Assembly: GCF_003023845.1 (NCBI RefSeq)
Contig: NZ_PYFT01000001.1
Location: 3,534,001 to 3,598,000 of the forward strand
Length of the DNA: 64,000 nt
Direction of reading: 5' to 3'
Source: Adhaeribacter arboris
Lineage (GTDB): Bacteria; Bacteroidota; Bacteroidia; Cytophagales; Hymenobacteraceae
Shown here: positions 17,155 to 25,333 of the stretch, piece after piece
Layout of the letters: the number at the start of each line of letters is the position of its first letter
Position numbering within the stretch: position 1 is the first letter of the stretch
Program-made: the position numbers and the translations under genes
The notes under the pieces: model-generated
Database searches by the model: none
Told to the model about the DNA's origin: nothing
The model's input: only the letters and a program-made list of their open reading frames with translations

Positions 17155-18630
17155 ATGAGCAAAAGCTTACCAAAAAGAAGTGAAGATTATTCCCTGTGGT
17201 ACAATGAGTTAGTAAAACGTGCTGGCTTGGCGGAGAACTCCCCGGTACGCGGCTGCATGGTGATTAAACCGTATGGATATGCTATCTGGGAAAAGATGCA
17301 GCGCATCCTCGATGACATGTTTAAAAAAACCGGTCATTCGAATGCTTATTTCCCATTGTTTATTCCAAAATCTTTCTTCAGCAGGGAAGCTAGCCACGTA
17401 GAAGGCTTTGCGAAAGAATGTGCCGTTATTACGCATTACCGCCTGAAAAATGCGGAAGATGGCAGCGGCATTATCGTTGATCCGGAAGCGAAGTTAGAAG
17501 AAGAATTAATTGTTAGGCCCACTTCCGAGACTGTTATCTGGAACACGTATAAAGGCTGGATTCAATCTTACCGCGACTTACCGTTATTAATAAACCAATG
17601 GGCCAATGTAGTTCGTTGGGAAATGCGCACTCGTTTATTTTTACGTACTTCCGAGTTTCTGTGGCAGGAAGGTCATACCGCTCACGCTACCGCCGAAGAA
17701 GCTATTGCCGAAACGGAACAAATGTTGGAAGTATACGCTACTTTCGCCGAAAAATACATGGCGGTGCCCGTAGTAAAAGGCATAAAAAGCCCTAATGAAC
17801 GCTTTGCCGGTGCGCTGGAAACGTATTGCATTGAAGCCTTGATGCAAGATGGCAAAGCTTTACAGGCAGGTACGTCTCATTTTCTGGGACAAAACTTTGC
17901 AAAAGCTTTTGATGTGAAATTTGCCACTAAAGATGGTGGTTTAGAATACGTTTGGGGTACCTCCTGGGGCGTAAGTACCCGTTTAATGGGCGCGCTGATT
18001 ATGGCCCATTCCGACGATGATGGCTTGGTACTTCCGCCTTTGCTGGCTCCTACGCAAGTAGTGATTATACCAGTATTTTTCAACGAAACCCAATTAGCTC
18101 AAATCACGGAAAAAGCCAAACTAATTAAACAAGCTTTGGAAGCCCGGAACATTTCGGTAAAGTTTGATGACCGCGACACGCAAAAACCCGGTTGGAAGTT
18201 TGCGGAATACGAATTACAGGGTGTACCCGTGCGGATTGCTATTGGCGCCCGTGACTTAGAGAATGGTACCGCCGAAGTTGCCCGGCGCGATACTAAGACA
18301 AAAACTACATTATCACTCGAAAACCTGGATGCGCGAGTAGCGGATTTATTGCAGGAAATTCAAGAAAATATTTACCAGAAAGCGTACCAGTTCCGGGCTA
18401 ATAATATTACTAAAGCAGATACTTACGAAGAGTTTAAAAATGTGCTTGATACCAAAGGTGGCTTTGTATTAGCGCACTGGGACGGCTCTCCGGAAACCGA
18501 AGAACGCATTAAAGAAGAAACCAAAGCTACTATCCGGTGCATTGCTTTAGATGCTGAACCAGAAGAAGGTAAATGCATTTTAACCGGCCGGCCTTCATCC
18601 CGTCGCGTACATTTTGCGCGGGCATATTAA
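17155..18630 (+). CDS. proS: Prolyl-tRNA synthetase (archaeal/eukaryote-like type)
   Basis: The 491-residue enzyme charges tRNA-Pro with proline in the cytosol. It is the short form without the bacterial INS editing domain. The class II motifs are present: motif 2 region [40 protein letters not shown], and motif 3 region [20 protein letters not shown]. The anticodon-binding domain follows ([30 protein letters not shown]). The C-terminal zinc-like domain ends [13 protein letters not shown]. This type is usual in Bacteroidota. The AT-rich leader has no Shine-Dalgarno sequence. A heptamer repeat and a terminator follow the stop codon. Confidence 0.97.
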   Translation: MSKSLPKRSEDYSLWYNELVKRAGLAENSPVRGCMVIKPYGYAIWEKMQRILDDMFKKTGHSNAYFPLFIPKSFFSREASHVEGFAKECAVITHYRLKNAEDGSGIIVDPEAKLEEELIVRPTSETVIWNTYKGWIQSYRDLPLLINQWANVVRWEMRTRLFLRTSEFLWQEGHTAHATAEEAIAETEQMLEVYATFAEKYMAVPVVKGIKSPNERFAGALETYCIEALMQDGKALQAGTSHFLGQNFAKAFDVKFATKDGGLEYVWGTSWGVSTRLMGALIMAHSDDDGLVLPPLLAPTQVVIIPVFFNETQLAQITEKAKLIKQALEARNISVKFDDRDTQKPGWKFAEYELQGVPVRIAIGARDLENGTAEVARRDTKTKTTLSLENLDARVADLLQEIQENIYQKAYQFRANNITKADTYEEFKNVLDTKGGFVLAHWDGSPETEERIKEETKATIRCIALDAEPEEGKCILTGRPSSRRVHFARAY

Positions 18631-18642
18631 CTTTAGACACTG

Positions 18643-18666
18643 GTATCAAGACACAAGTATCAAGAT
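18643..18666 (+). repeat. Heptamer-phased repeat (single arm)
   Basis: GTATCAA GACACAA GTATCAA GAT starts 12 nt after the proS stop. An 18-bp stretch, AGACACAAGTATCAAGAT, recurs exactly at 33360-33377, next to glpK. Confidence 0.7.
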
Positions 18667-18677
18667 TTTACTTTAAA

Positions 18678-18712
18678 AATAAACCCGGTAGTTTAAAACT
18701 ATTGGGTTTATT
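18678..18712 (+). terminator. proS terminator
   Basis: The hairpin pairs AATAAACCC..TAGTTT with AAACTA..GGGTTTATT and is followed by TT. It lies 48 nt after the proS stop. I see nothing else in the remaining gap up to 18970. Confidence 0.75.
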
Positions 18713-18970
18713 TTAATCATTTTGCAATTGCCACATTCATCACCAGTTTAGTAAAGTTAATGGCTATTGGTAATAGTTTGCCCGTCTTTTGCTTCTACCT
18801 CTAAAATAGTAAGCTACGCTCATTCATTAAAAAAACATCACCTTAAAAGCGAATTGAAGCTAATTTGGCCTGCTAAATTTTTAAAGTGGAGGTTGTAAAC
18901 CATTTCAATTATTGCTTCCTTTTGCATTGCTTGTATATTTGAGTTTTCCGAGAATTAACAGCAGCAAATT

Positions 18971-20029
18971 ATGACTCTTTCTCAACACGCCCCGATCACG
19001 GTGGCTTTAGCTTCTTATGGCATGTCTGGTATGGTTTTTCACGCTCCCTTGCTGGCAGCTAACCCCCACTTTAAACTCACCAAAGTATTGGAACGTAGCA
19101 GCGAAAAATCTAAAATTCGTTATCCAGAAGTAGAAGTAGTAAAAGATTTTCCGGCGCTTTTAGAAGATGAGTTGCTAGAATTAATCATAATCAACACGCC
19201 GAACGCGCTGCATTTTGAAATGGGCCAGCAAGCTTTACTCGCCGGCAAGCACGTGGTAATGGAAAAGCCTTTTACCGTTACTACCCAGGAAGCCCAAGAA
19301 TTAACGGCATTAGCCAAAGAAAGAAACCGGATTATAACGGTATTCCAGAACCGGCGTTGGGACGGCGATTTTAAAACGGTGCAGCAAGTGGTGGAGCAGA
19401 AACTGCTGGGTAAATTGGTTTATTACGAAGCCCATTACGACCGTTTCCGGAACTACGTGGAAGCCAATACCTGGAAAGAAGAAACCGGCCCGGGCTCCGG
19501 CTTACTTTATAATTTAGGCTCGCACATGATTGATCAGGCTTTGGTTTTATTTGGTCGTCCGCAAGCTGTAACGGCCCACATTGGCACGCAACGCCCCGGC
19601 GGCAAAATCGATGACTTTTACGATATTACGTTGCACTACCCGGATGTAACCGCTAGTGTAAAATCCAGTTATTTGGTGCGGGAACCCGGCCCGCGGTATA
19701 TTTTGCACGGCACCGAAGGTTCATTTCTCAAACACGGCCTTGATCCGCAGGAAGAAGCGTTAAAAGCCGGCCAGCTACCAATGGGCCCTACCTGGGGACA
19801 GGAACCCGCAACTGAATGGGGCAAGTTAAATACGCAACTCCAAGGGCTGCACTTTACCGGCACCATTGAAACTTTACCCGGCTCGTACCCTACTTTTTAC
19901 GAAAACGTTTACCAGGCTATCCGGGAAGGCCAGGAATTAAATGTAAAACCCGAAGAAGCCGCTTTAGGTATTCACCTGATTGAATTGGCCCAGCAAAGCA
20001 GCGCTGAGAAACGGACGGTTGTAGTTTAG
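18971..20029 (+). CDS. Gfo/Idh/MocA-family oxidoreductase
   Basis: The 352-residue NAD(P)-dependent oxidoreductase has an N-terminal Rossmann domain (VALASYGMSGMVFHAPLLAA, then INTPNALHFEMGQQALLAGK) and the family's EKP motif (HVVMEKPFTVT, about residue 98). The C-terminal alpha/beta domain carries the substrate region, with GSHMIDQALVLFGRP, where the His is the usual proton-relay residue. Such enzymes oxidise or reduce sugars, inositols and related compounds. The closest relatives are probably the YdgJ/scyllo-inositol-dehydrogenase-like group, but this is not decisive. It stands alone; the galactose genes downstream are convergent. Confidence 0.88.
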   Translation: MTLSQHAPITVALASYGMSGMVFHAPLLAANPHFKLTKVLERSSEKSKIRYPEVEVVKDFPALLEDELLELIIINTPNALHFEMGQQALLAGKHVVMEKPFTVTTQEAQELTALAKERNRIITVFQNRRWDGDFKTVQQVVEQKLLGKLVYYEAHYDRFRNYVEANTWKEETGPGSGLLYNLGSHMIDQALVLFGRPQAVTAHIGTQRPGGKIDDFYDITLHYPDVTASVKSSYLVREPGPRYILHGTEGSFLKHGLDPQEEALKAGQLPMGPTWGQEPATEWGKLNTQLQGLHFTGTIETLPGSYPTFYENVYQAIREGQELNVKPEEAALGIHLIELAQQSSAEKRTVVV

Positions 20030-20064
20030 AAAGTTGAAAGGGTGCAGCATAAATAATTTCTAAT

Positions 20065-20186
20065 GCGAGCGTCCTCGCTCGTATTGCTCATCGTCCGGCC
20101 TCTGGCCGCTAGTAATTTTTATTTTTGTCAGAAAGCGTTTCTGTCAGATTCATCCTGAATGATAGACGCGAGAAAGAAAGCTCGCG
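20065..20186. repeat. Palindrome-rich intergenic element
   Basis: Three small inverted repeats follow one another: GCGAG/CTCGC (20065-20078), GGCC-TCT-GGCC (20097-20106) and CGCGAG/CTCGCG (20167-20186). The first and last share the same arm sequence. This matches the layout of REP-type elements. It lies between convergent genes and may help end transcription. Confidence 0.45.
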
Positions 20187-20234
20187 CAAGACAAAGGATT
20201 AAGATAAATCAAAACTAACAACAAAGCCACAATT

Positions 20235-21257
20235 TTATACCAAGCTCCGCAGTCGATCAGCGGCAGTTTCAGGGGTAATATCGCGTTGCGGGTTGCCGAG
20301 CATTTCGTAGCCTACCATAAATTTCTTAATAGTGGCCGAACGCAGGAGCGGTGGATAAAAATGCATGTGAAAATGCCAACCCGGATGTTCCTGGCCATCG
20401 GTGGGAGTTTGATGAATACCGGCTGAGTACGGAAATGAAATGTTAAATACCTTATCGTAAATTACTGTTAGTTTCTTAATGCTATCCGCAAAAGCATCTT
20501 TTTCGGCTTCGGTTATTTGGCTTAAACTACCGAAATGCCTTTTACTGATAATCATGGTTTCGAAGGGCCAAACTGCCCAAAAAGGCACTAACACTGCAAA
20601 GTGCTCGTTTTCTACCACAATCCGTTTCTTTTCTTCCAGCTCAATGGCCAAGTAATCGCTGAGCAAGCTGCGGTTATTTTCGGTAAAATAATTTTGCTGT
20701 TGCACTAATTCTTTGACCGGTTCAACGGGTATGGAACTCTGCGCCCAAATTTGTCCGTGCGGGTGCGGGTTGCTACAACCCATGATGATGCCTTTATTCT
20801 CAAAAATCTGCACGTAATTGATAAAATCCAGCTGGCCCAGTTCTTCGTATTCACGCTGCCATAAATCTACTACTTTACGAATATCCGCTACTTCCATATC
20901 GGGTAAGGTAAGGTCATGACGCGGTGAAAAACAGATTACCTTACAAATACCACGTTCACTTTCTGCCTGTAGCAAGCCGCCTTTCGCAAAGCTTCCCGCC
21001 GGGGTACTTTCTTGCAAAGCCCCAAAATCGTTATGAAACACAAACGTTGCGGTATAAGACGGATTTTTTTGGCCTCCTGCTCGTTCATTACCAGGACATA
21101 AATAACAAGTAGGGTCATATTCCGGACGGGTTTCCTTTTCTACTTCTTCCTGCTGTCCTTGCCAGGGTCGTTTAGCCCGGTGTGGCGATACCAACACCCA
21201 TTCGCCGGTTAAGGCATTATATCTACGATGCGGATGTTCCGCTAAATCAAAAGCCAT
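20235..21257 (-). CDS. galT: Galactose-1-phosphate uridylyltransferase
   Basis: The 340-residue HIT-superfamily enzyme swaps UMP between UDP-glucose and galactose 1-phosphate in the Leloir pathway. The nucleophile motif is visible as [10 protein letters not shown]. The N-terminal zinc-binding site is present (CYLCPGN), as are [13 protein letters not shown] and the opening [20 protein letters not shown]. The length is normal. It is the last gene of the galM-galK-galT set on the - strand. A 293-nt gap separates it from galK and contains a heptamer repeat, so it may have its own promoter. Confidence 0.96.
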   Translation of the reverse strand: MAFDLAEHPHRRYNALTGEWVLVSPHRAKRPWQGQQEEVEKETRPEYDPTCYLCPGNERAGGQKNPSYTATFVFHNDFGALQESTPAGSFAKGGLLQAESERGICKVICFSPRHDLTLPDMEVADIRKVVDLWQREYEELGQLDFINYVQIFENKGIIMGCSNPHPHGQIWAQSSIPVEPVKELVQQQNYFTENNRSLLSDYLAIELEEKKRIVVENEHFAVLVPFWAVWPFETMIISKRHFGSLSQITEAEKDAFADSIKKLTVIYDKVFNISFPYSAGIHQTPTDGQEHPGWHFHMHFYPPLLRSATIKKFMVGYEMLGNPQRDITPETAADRLRSLV

Positions 21258-21289
21258 AATATTATTTTTAGTCGATGGTCTTTTTCTTT

Positions 21290-21320
21290 AGTCCATAGTC
21301 CACAGACAATAGACCACAGC
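21290..21320. repeat. Heptamer-phased repeat upstream of galT
   Basis: Successive 7-mers read AGTCCAT AGTCCAC, then AGACAAT AGACCAC, then AGC. A related fragment, TAGTCGATGGTC, lies just before it (21270-21280). It sits 33 nt upstream of the galT start. Confidence 0.55.
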
Positions 21321-21550
21321 TTTTTCTTTTAAATTGCTTTGAAATTTCAACTACCTGGAGAATAGCCCTCTTCTGCTGAGAAGGTTTATAGTGGCAAAGC
21401 TAAACTACTGGTTAGGTTCCTGATAGTTATTTTCTAGTAATAGCTAAAAGAAAAGCAAACAGATAAACCTTTCTAAGTAAATAAAGGCTCAATTACTAAC
21501 TACTGCCTTATTCCTCAGCTTTCAATACTTTTAACCTTCTAACCTGCAAC

Positions 21551-22720
21551 TTATAACTTTAAACCTTCTAACTTTTCAACCAAACCCGTACCATCTACAA
21601 TTTCGGCAACGTAGGTTTTTAAGGTAATGTTAAATTGTTGCTGATAAGCATCGGTCATTTTTTGCGTGAATGCCTCTAAGCCACTTAGTTTCACTAGGTT
21701 TATAGTACAACCGCCAAAACCGCCACCCATCATGCGGGCACCTAATACTGCTTCGTCCTGGCGAGCTAAGTCGGCTAAAAAATCGAGCTCGGGGCAGCTT
21801 ACTTCGTAGTCGTGCTGCAAACCTTGGTGCGAGGCAAACATTTTTTGGCCGAAAGCTGCTAAATCGCTGTTTTCTAAATCCAAACAAGCGGCTTCCACGC
21901 GGTTATTTTCCTGTACCACGTAGCGGCAACGTTTATAAATAGTAGGGTCAAACTCTTGCTCGTGGGTAGCGAGCATTTCTTCGGTAACATCCCGCAAACT
22001 CTGCACTTCAGGATGATGTTTCTGCAACAATGCCACCCCTGCTTCGCATTCCTGCCGGCGGGTGTTGTATTCCGACGAAGCCAGGGCATGTTTTACCTGA
22101 GTATCACAGAGCACAATGCGGTAATCAGAAATATCAAAAGGATAATACTGGTATGCCAGCGATCGGCAGTCGAGTTTTACCACATGGTTTTTCTGGCCAA
22201 AAGTGTTCGCAAACTGATCCATGATGCCACTCATTACGCCGGCAAACTCGTGTTCGGCTTTTTGTCCCATTTTTACCAGATCAAATTTATCAATGTTGAG
22301 CTGAAAAATATGATTTAAGCCAAAAGCCAACCCGCATTCTACCGCTGCTGACGAAGACAAACCGGCTCCTATTGGAATGTTGCCGCCAAATACTACATCA
22401 AAACCAGGCAATGGATAACCAGCTTTTTGTATCTGCGCAATTACGCCCAGCAGGTAATTCGCCCAATCAATATCTGATTTCTTTACCTGATTTAAACTAA
22501 ACTCCGCGTGTTCGTTTAAGTCGAAGGAATACACCCGGCAAGTATTGCTATTATTCGGCGCTACGGCAAAATAAATTTCTTTATTGATGGCGGCTGGCAA
22601 CACAAAACCGTTGTTATAATCGGTATGCTCGCCAATTAAATTTACCCGACCCGGTGAGCGTACTACCACCGGTTGAGGCCCGTAGAATTCCTTAAATTTG
22701 GCAACGATATCGTGGATCAT
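21551..22720 (-). CDS. galK: Galactokinase
   Basis: The 389-residue GHMP kinase phosphorylates galactose at C1 using ATP. The galactokinase signature is complete: SPGRVNLIGEHTDYNNGFVL (about residues 22-41). The GHMP glycine loop is GAGLSSSAAVECGLAFGL and the third motif is GARMMGGGFGGCTINLV. The start ATG is 77 nt after the galM stop, so galM and galK are probably co-transcribed. The last codons and the sequence beyond the stop consist of CTTCTAAC-like words with 7-8-nt spacing, as if a short repeat had run into the gene's end. Confidence 0.97.
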   Translation of the reverse strand: MIHDIVAKFKEFYGPQPVVVRSPGRVNLIGEHTDYNNGFVLPAAINKEIYFAVAPNNSNTCRVYSFDLNEHAEFSLNQVKKSDIDWANYLLGVIAQIQKAGYPLPGFDVVFGGNIPIGAGLSSSAAVECGLAFGLNHIFQLNIDKFDLVKMGQKAEHEFAGVMSGIMDQFANTFGQKNHVVKLDCRSLAYQYYPFDISDYRIVLCDTQVKHALASSEYNTRRQECEAGVALLQKHHPEVQSLRDVTEEMLATHEQEFDPTIYKRCRYVVQENNRVEAACLDLENSDLAAFGQKMFASHQGLQHDYEVSCPELDFLADLARQDEAVLGARMMGGGFGGCTINLVKLSGLEAFTQKMTDAYQQQFNITLKTYVAEIVDGTGLVEKLEGLKL

Positions 22721-22797
22721 AGTTTTATTCTTTGATAATTCTATAAGTGAGTTAAGTCACGAGAATGGTAAAAAGGAAACAGGCTTACATTACCCTA

Positions 22798-23844
22798 TTA
22801 CTCCTGCGTATTATTCCGCACCGAAAATTTATAAACGGTAGATTGCTTAAAAGTTTCACCCGGTTTTAAAATAGTAGAAGGGAAATTCGGCTGATTTGGA
22901 GAATCCGGAAAATGTTGCGTTTCCAGGCAAAATCCGTAGTGCTTTTTGTATACTTCTCCTTGATGGCCGGTTAAAGAACCATCTAAGAAATTACCGGAAT
23001 AAAATTGAATGCCTGGCTGCGTGGTATATACCTCTAATTGCCGGCCGGTTTGAGGCTCGTTTACCATAGCAGCCAATCCTAATTCCTCATTCTGGCTATT
23101 GGTGAGCACATAATTGTGATCGTAGCCACCCGTTACCTGATTAATCCGGGAACCAATGGTATGCGGCGAAGAAAAATCCATGGCAGTGCCAGCCACTAAA
23201 GGCAGCTCACCGGTAGGAATTAAATTTTCATCTACAATCGTGTATCGCTCGGCGTAAAGCACCACCTCGTGGTTGAGCGCATCCTCGGCCTGACCGGCCG
23301 CTAAATTAAAATAACTATGATTAGTTAAATTAATAGGCGTAGCTTTATCGGTAGTAGCCTCGTAATCTATTTTCAGTTCGTTATTGTTGGTGAGCGAATA
23401 CGTAACCAAAACGGTTAAATTGCCGGGATAACCTTCTTCCCCATCCTTACTGGTATAGGTTAATTCTAGCGCATTCTGCTCCGATAGTTCAGTAACAGTC
23501 CAAACCTGCTTATCAAATCCCTTCAGGCCGCCGTGCAAATGGTTAGGTCCATTATTAATAGCTAAAGTATATTCTTTACCATCCAAGGTAAATTTACCTT
23601 TGGCAATTCGGTTAGCGCATCGTCCCGCTACTGCCCCGAAATAAGGATGCTCCGCCAGGTAACCCTCCAGGTTATCGAAGCCTAATACTACTTCGCCGGC
23701 TTGCCCATTTTTATCGGGTGTTTGAATGGAAGTAATAATAGCCCCGTAATTAATAATTCGGATGGTTATACCATTTTGGTTGGTAAGGGTGTACCGATTT
23801 ATTTGAGTACCTTCTGGAGTTTTACCAAAGACTTCTTTTTTCAT
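22798..23844 (-). CDS. galM: Aldose 1-epimerase (galactose mutarotase)
   Basis: The 348-residue enzyme interconverts alpha and beta anomers of galactose to supply galactokinase. Family landmarks include NGQAGEVVLGFDNLEGYLAE, a YFGAVAGRCANRIA element, GPNHLHGGLKGFDK with the catalytic His, NLTNHSYFNLA with the second His, and ETQHFPDSPN near the C-terminus with the catalytic Glu. The start is set at ATG 23844; the longer frame begins with GTG and adds only seven residues. There is no signal peptide, so it is cytosolic. It is the first gene of the galactose set. Its upstream region (23845-24201) shows no clear operator. Confidence 0.95.
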   Translation of the reverse strand: MKKEVFGKTPEGTQINRYTLTNQNGITIRIINYGAIITSIQTPDKNGQAGEVVLGFDNLEGYLAEHPYFGAVAGRCANRIAKGKFTLDGKEYTLAINNGPNHLHGGLKGFDKQVWTVTELSEQNALELTYTSKDGEEGYPGNLTVLVTYSLTNNNELKIDYEATTDKATPINLTNHSYFNLAAGQAEDALNHEVVLYAERYTIVDENLIPTGELPLVAGTAMDFSSPHTIGSRINQVTGGYDHNYVLTNSQNEELGLAAMVNEPQTGRQLEVYTTQPGIQFYSGNFLDGSLTGHQGEVYKKHYGFCLETQHFPDSPNQPNFPSTILKPGETFKQSTVYKFSVRNNTQE

Positions 23845-24201
23845 AGTAGCATTATGTTGTTTCACGTACTTAGTGGCTGGCTTTTGGATTAGGAACTTCC
23901 CTGGCGCAACTTACTAATCCGGATACGCCAAAGTTGCCTAAATGAAGCAGGATAATCAATAAATTTTAAAGATTTTGCTTTTGCTAAAACAAAAAGTAGG
24001 TTTAAAATTCAAGAATTATAAGACTTTTAGCTATGATAGCATTTAACCCGCATTTTTGACCACGTTACCGGATGAATACTCTTGAATTTAATTCCTCAGG
24101 AAAAAGTAAAGTTAAATTTTAGAGCAATTTTTTAATTGGTTGTTATAGGGGAAACAGTAACTTCTATCCGCTTAAATAAGTAAGTTTAAAAATAGTAAAA
24201 T
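23845..24201. other. Intergenic region upstream of galM
   Basis: This 357-nt AT-rich gap between galM and the cytochrome gene (both on the - strand) should hold the galM promoter. I see no strong palindrome, riboswitch-like fold or small gene in it. Confidence 0.4.
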
Positions 24202-24236
24202 AAAAAGGCCGATAACCCTATGTTACCGGCCTTTTT
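24202..24236 (-). terminator. Terminator after the cytochrome c gene
   Basis: The stem AAAAAGGCCG / CGGCCTTTTT is extended by TAAC/GTTA around a short loop. It starts 18 nt beyond the cytochrome stop codon and is followed on the - strand by T-rich sequence. Confidence 0.85.
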
Positions 24237-24254
24237 GCTTACCTAAAGTTTCTA

Positions 24255-24653
24255 TTAACTTTTCTTAGCGGCAGGTTTAGTTGCGGCACCCGCTGGCGCT
24301 AACGACAGAATATATTTTACCATTTCGGTAGCATCTGCTTTTGAGATTTGGGGGTGCGGTGCCATTGGAATATCACCCCAGCTGCCGGCTCCACCTTTAA
24401 TAATTTTTTCGGGCAGCTTGGTTAAGGCTGTTTTATCGGTTTTATATTTTTTGGCAATATCTTTAAAAGCGGGGCCTACTACTTTTACTTCTAACTGATG
24501 ACAGGCATTACAATCACTTTTATCCATCAGGGCTTTCCCTTTTAAGTTAGCCGAGCCTTGTACCGGTGCGCCAGTTACAGCGTAAGCCGCCGACGAAGCT
24601 AATAGCGCTATGGCTAAAGCAGCAGTTTTAAAATAATTGGTTACTTTTTTCAT
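24255..24653 (-). CDS. Small periplasmic c-type cytochrome
   Basis: The 132-residue protein has a signal peptide (TAALAIALLASSAAYA) and one heme c site, CNACH. The downstream IPMAPHPQIS supplies the likely axial Met, and ADATEMVKYILSLAP is the usual C-terminal helix. This is the cytochrome c-551/c-552 type, an electron shuttle to terminal oxidases or reductases. The Ala/Lys/Pro-rich tail (AGAATKPAAKKS) is common in Bacteroidota versions. It has its own terminator and no neighbouring respiratory genes, so its partner cannot be named. Confidence 0.9.
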   Translation of the reverse strand: MKKVTNYFKTAALAIALLASSAAYAVTGAPVQGSANLKGKALMDKSDCNACHQLEVKVVGPAFKDIAKKYKTDKTALTKLPEKIIKGGAGSWGDIPMAPHPQISKADATEMVKYILSLAPAGAATKPAAKKS

Positions 24654-25333
24654 TTTAATTTTTACGTGTATAGAGGTATTAAATTTAAACTTTTAGATAG
24701 AACCAATTTAAGTTGGTTGGCATTTATTTAATCAGAAGAATAACCGGCAATTTCTCTTTCCATAAAAAATAGAGCGCTCCTCTTATCTTTTAAAATAATT
24801 AACCATTCCATAATATATACCGCTAAGCTTAAAAGTGGTTACATTATTCATTGGTGATGCTGTAAGTAACAACTTTTATACCTTTTTTTCAAATATTTCT
24901 CTATTCCGTTTTCTTTTTACGTCTATTTTTTAGTTTCTTTCCATGAGGCAGGTTGAGCGCATGCTGGTTAAATCCAGGACTTGTAGAGGCAGGATATTTT
25001 GCTCTGATTTCGCGGTAAGGAACTATTACTAGAAAATACCGTTTAGCATTATTTTAGAAGCATTTAAAAATTTACTTTATTTATAAATTGCATTTTTACT
25101 ATATTAAAGTAGCAATTTATAACCCGCTAAATCCATTAATCTGTGGTTGAAGTAGCCTAAAACTATACCTTACTTGACTAATCTATTTGTTTAGGACAAC
25201 CTAAATTGTTTATTATCAATAGTTTTATAATAAGCTCTTATTTACTTTATTTGTTTGTGGTTTTGTAAAATAGAGCAAAATTTTTGCTTAATCAAATACC
25301 CACTATTATTTTTCCAAGAACTATTCTAAGCCT
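24654..25333. other. AT-rich divergent intergenic region
   Basis: This 680-nt gap separates the cytochrome gene (- strand) from the GH88 gene (+ strand). It has no credible coding region. The only clear structure is the inverted repeat at 25081-25122. The last 150 nt are very AT-rich and probably hold the GH88 promoter, but no -33/-7 pair stands out. Confidence 0.5.
25081..25122. promoter_or_regulatory. 11-bp perfect inverted repeat
   Basis: TTATAAATTGC (25081-25091) and GCAATTTATAA (25112-25122) are perfect reverse complements separated by 20 nt. The element is about 210 nt upstream of the GH88 start. It could be a regulator site or an RNA hairpin. There is no T-run to suggest a terminator. 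Confidence 0.4.
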
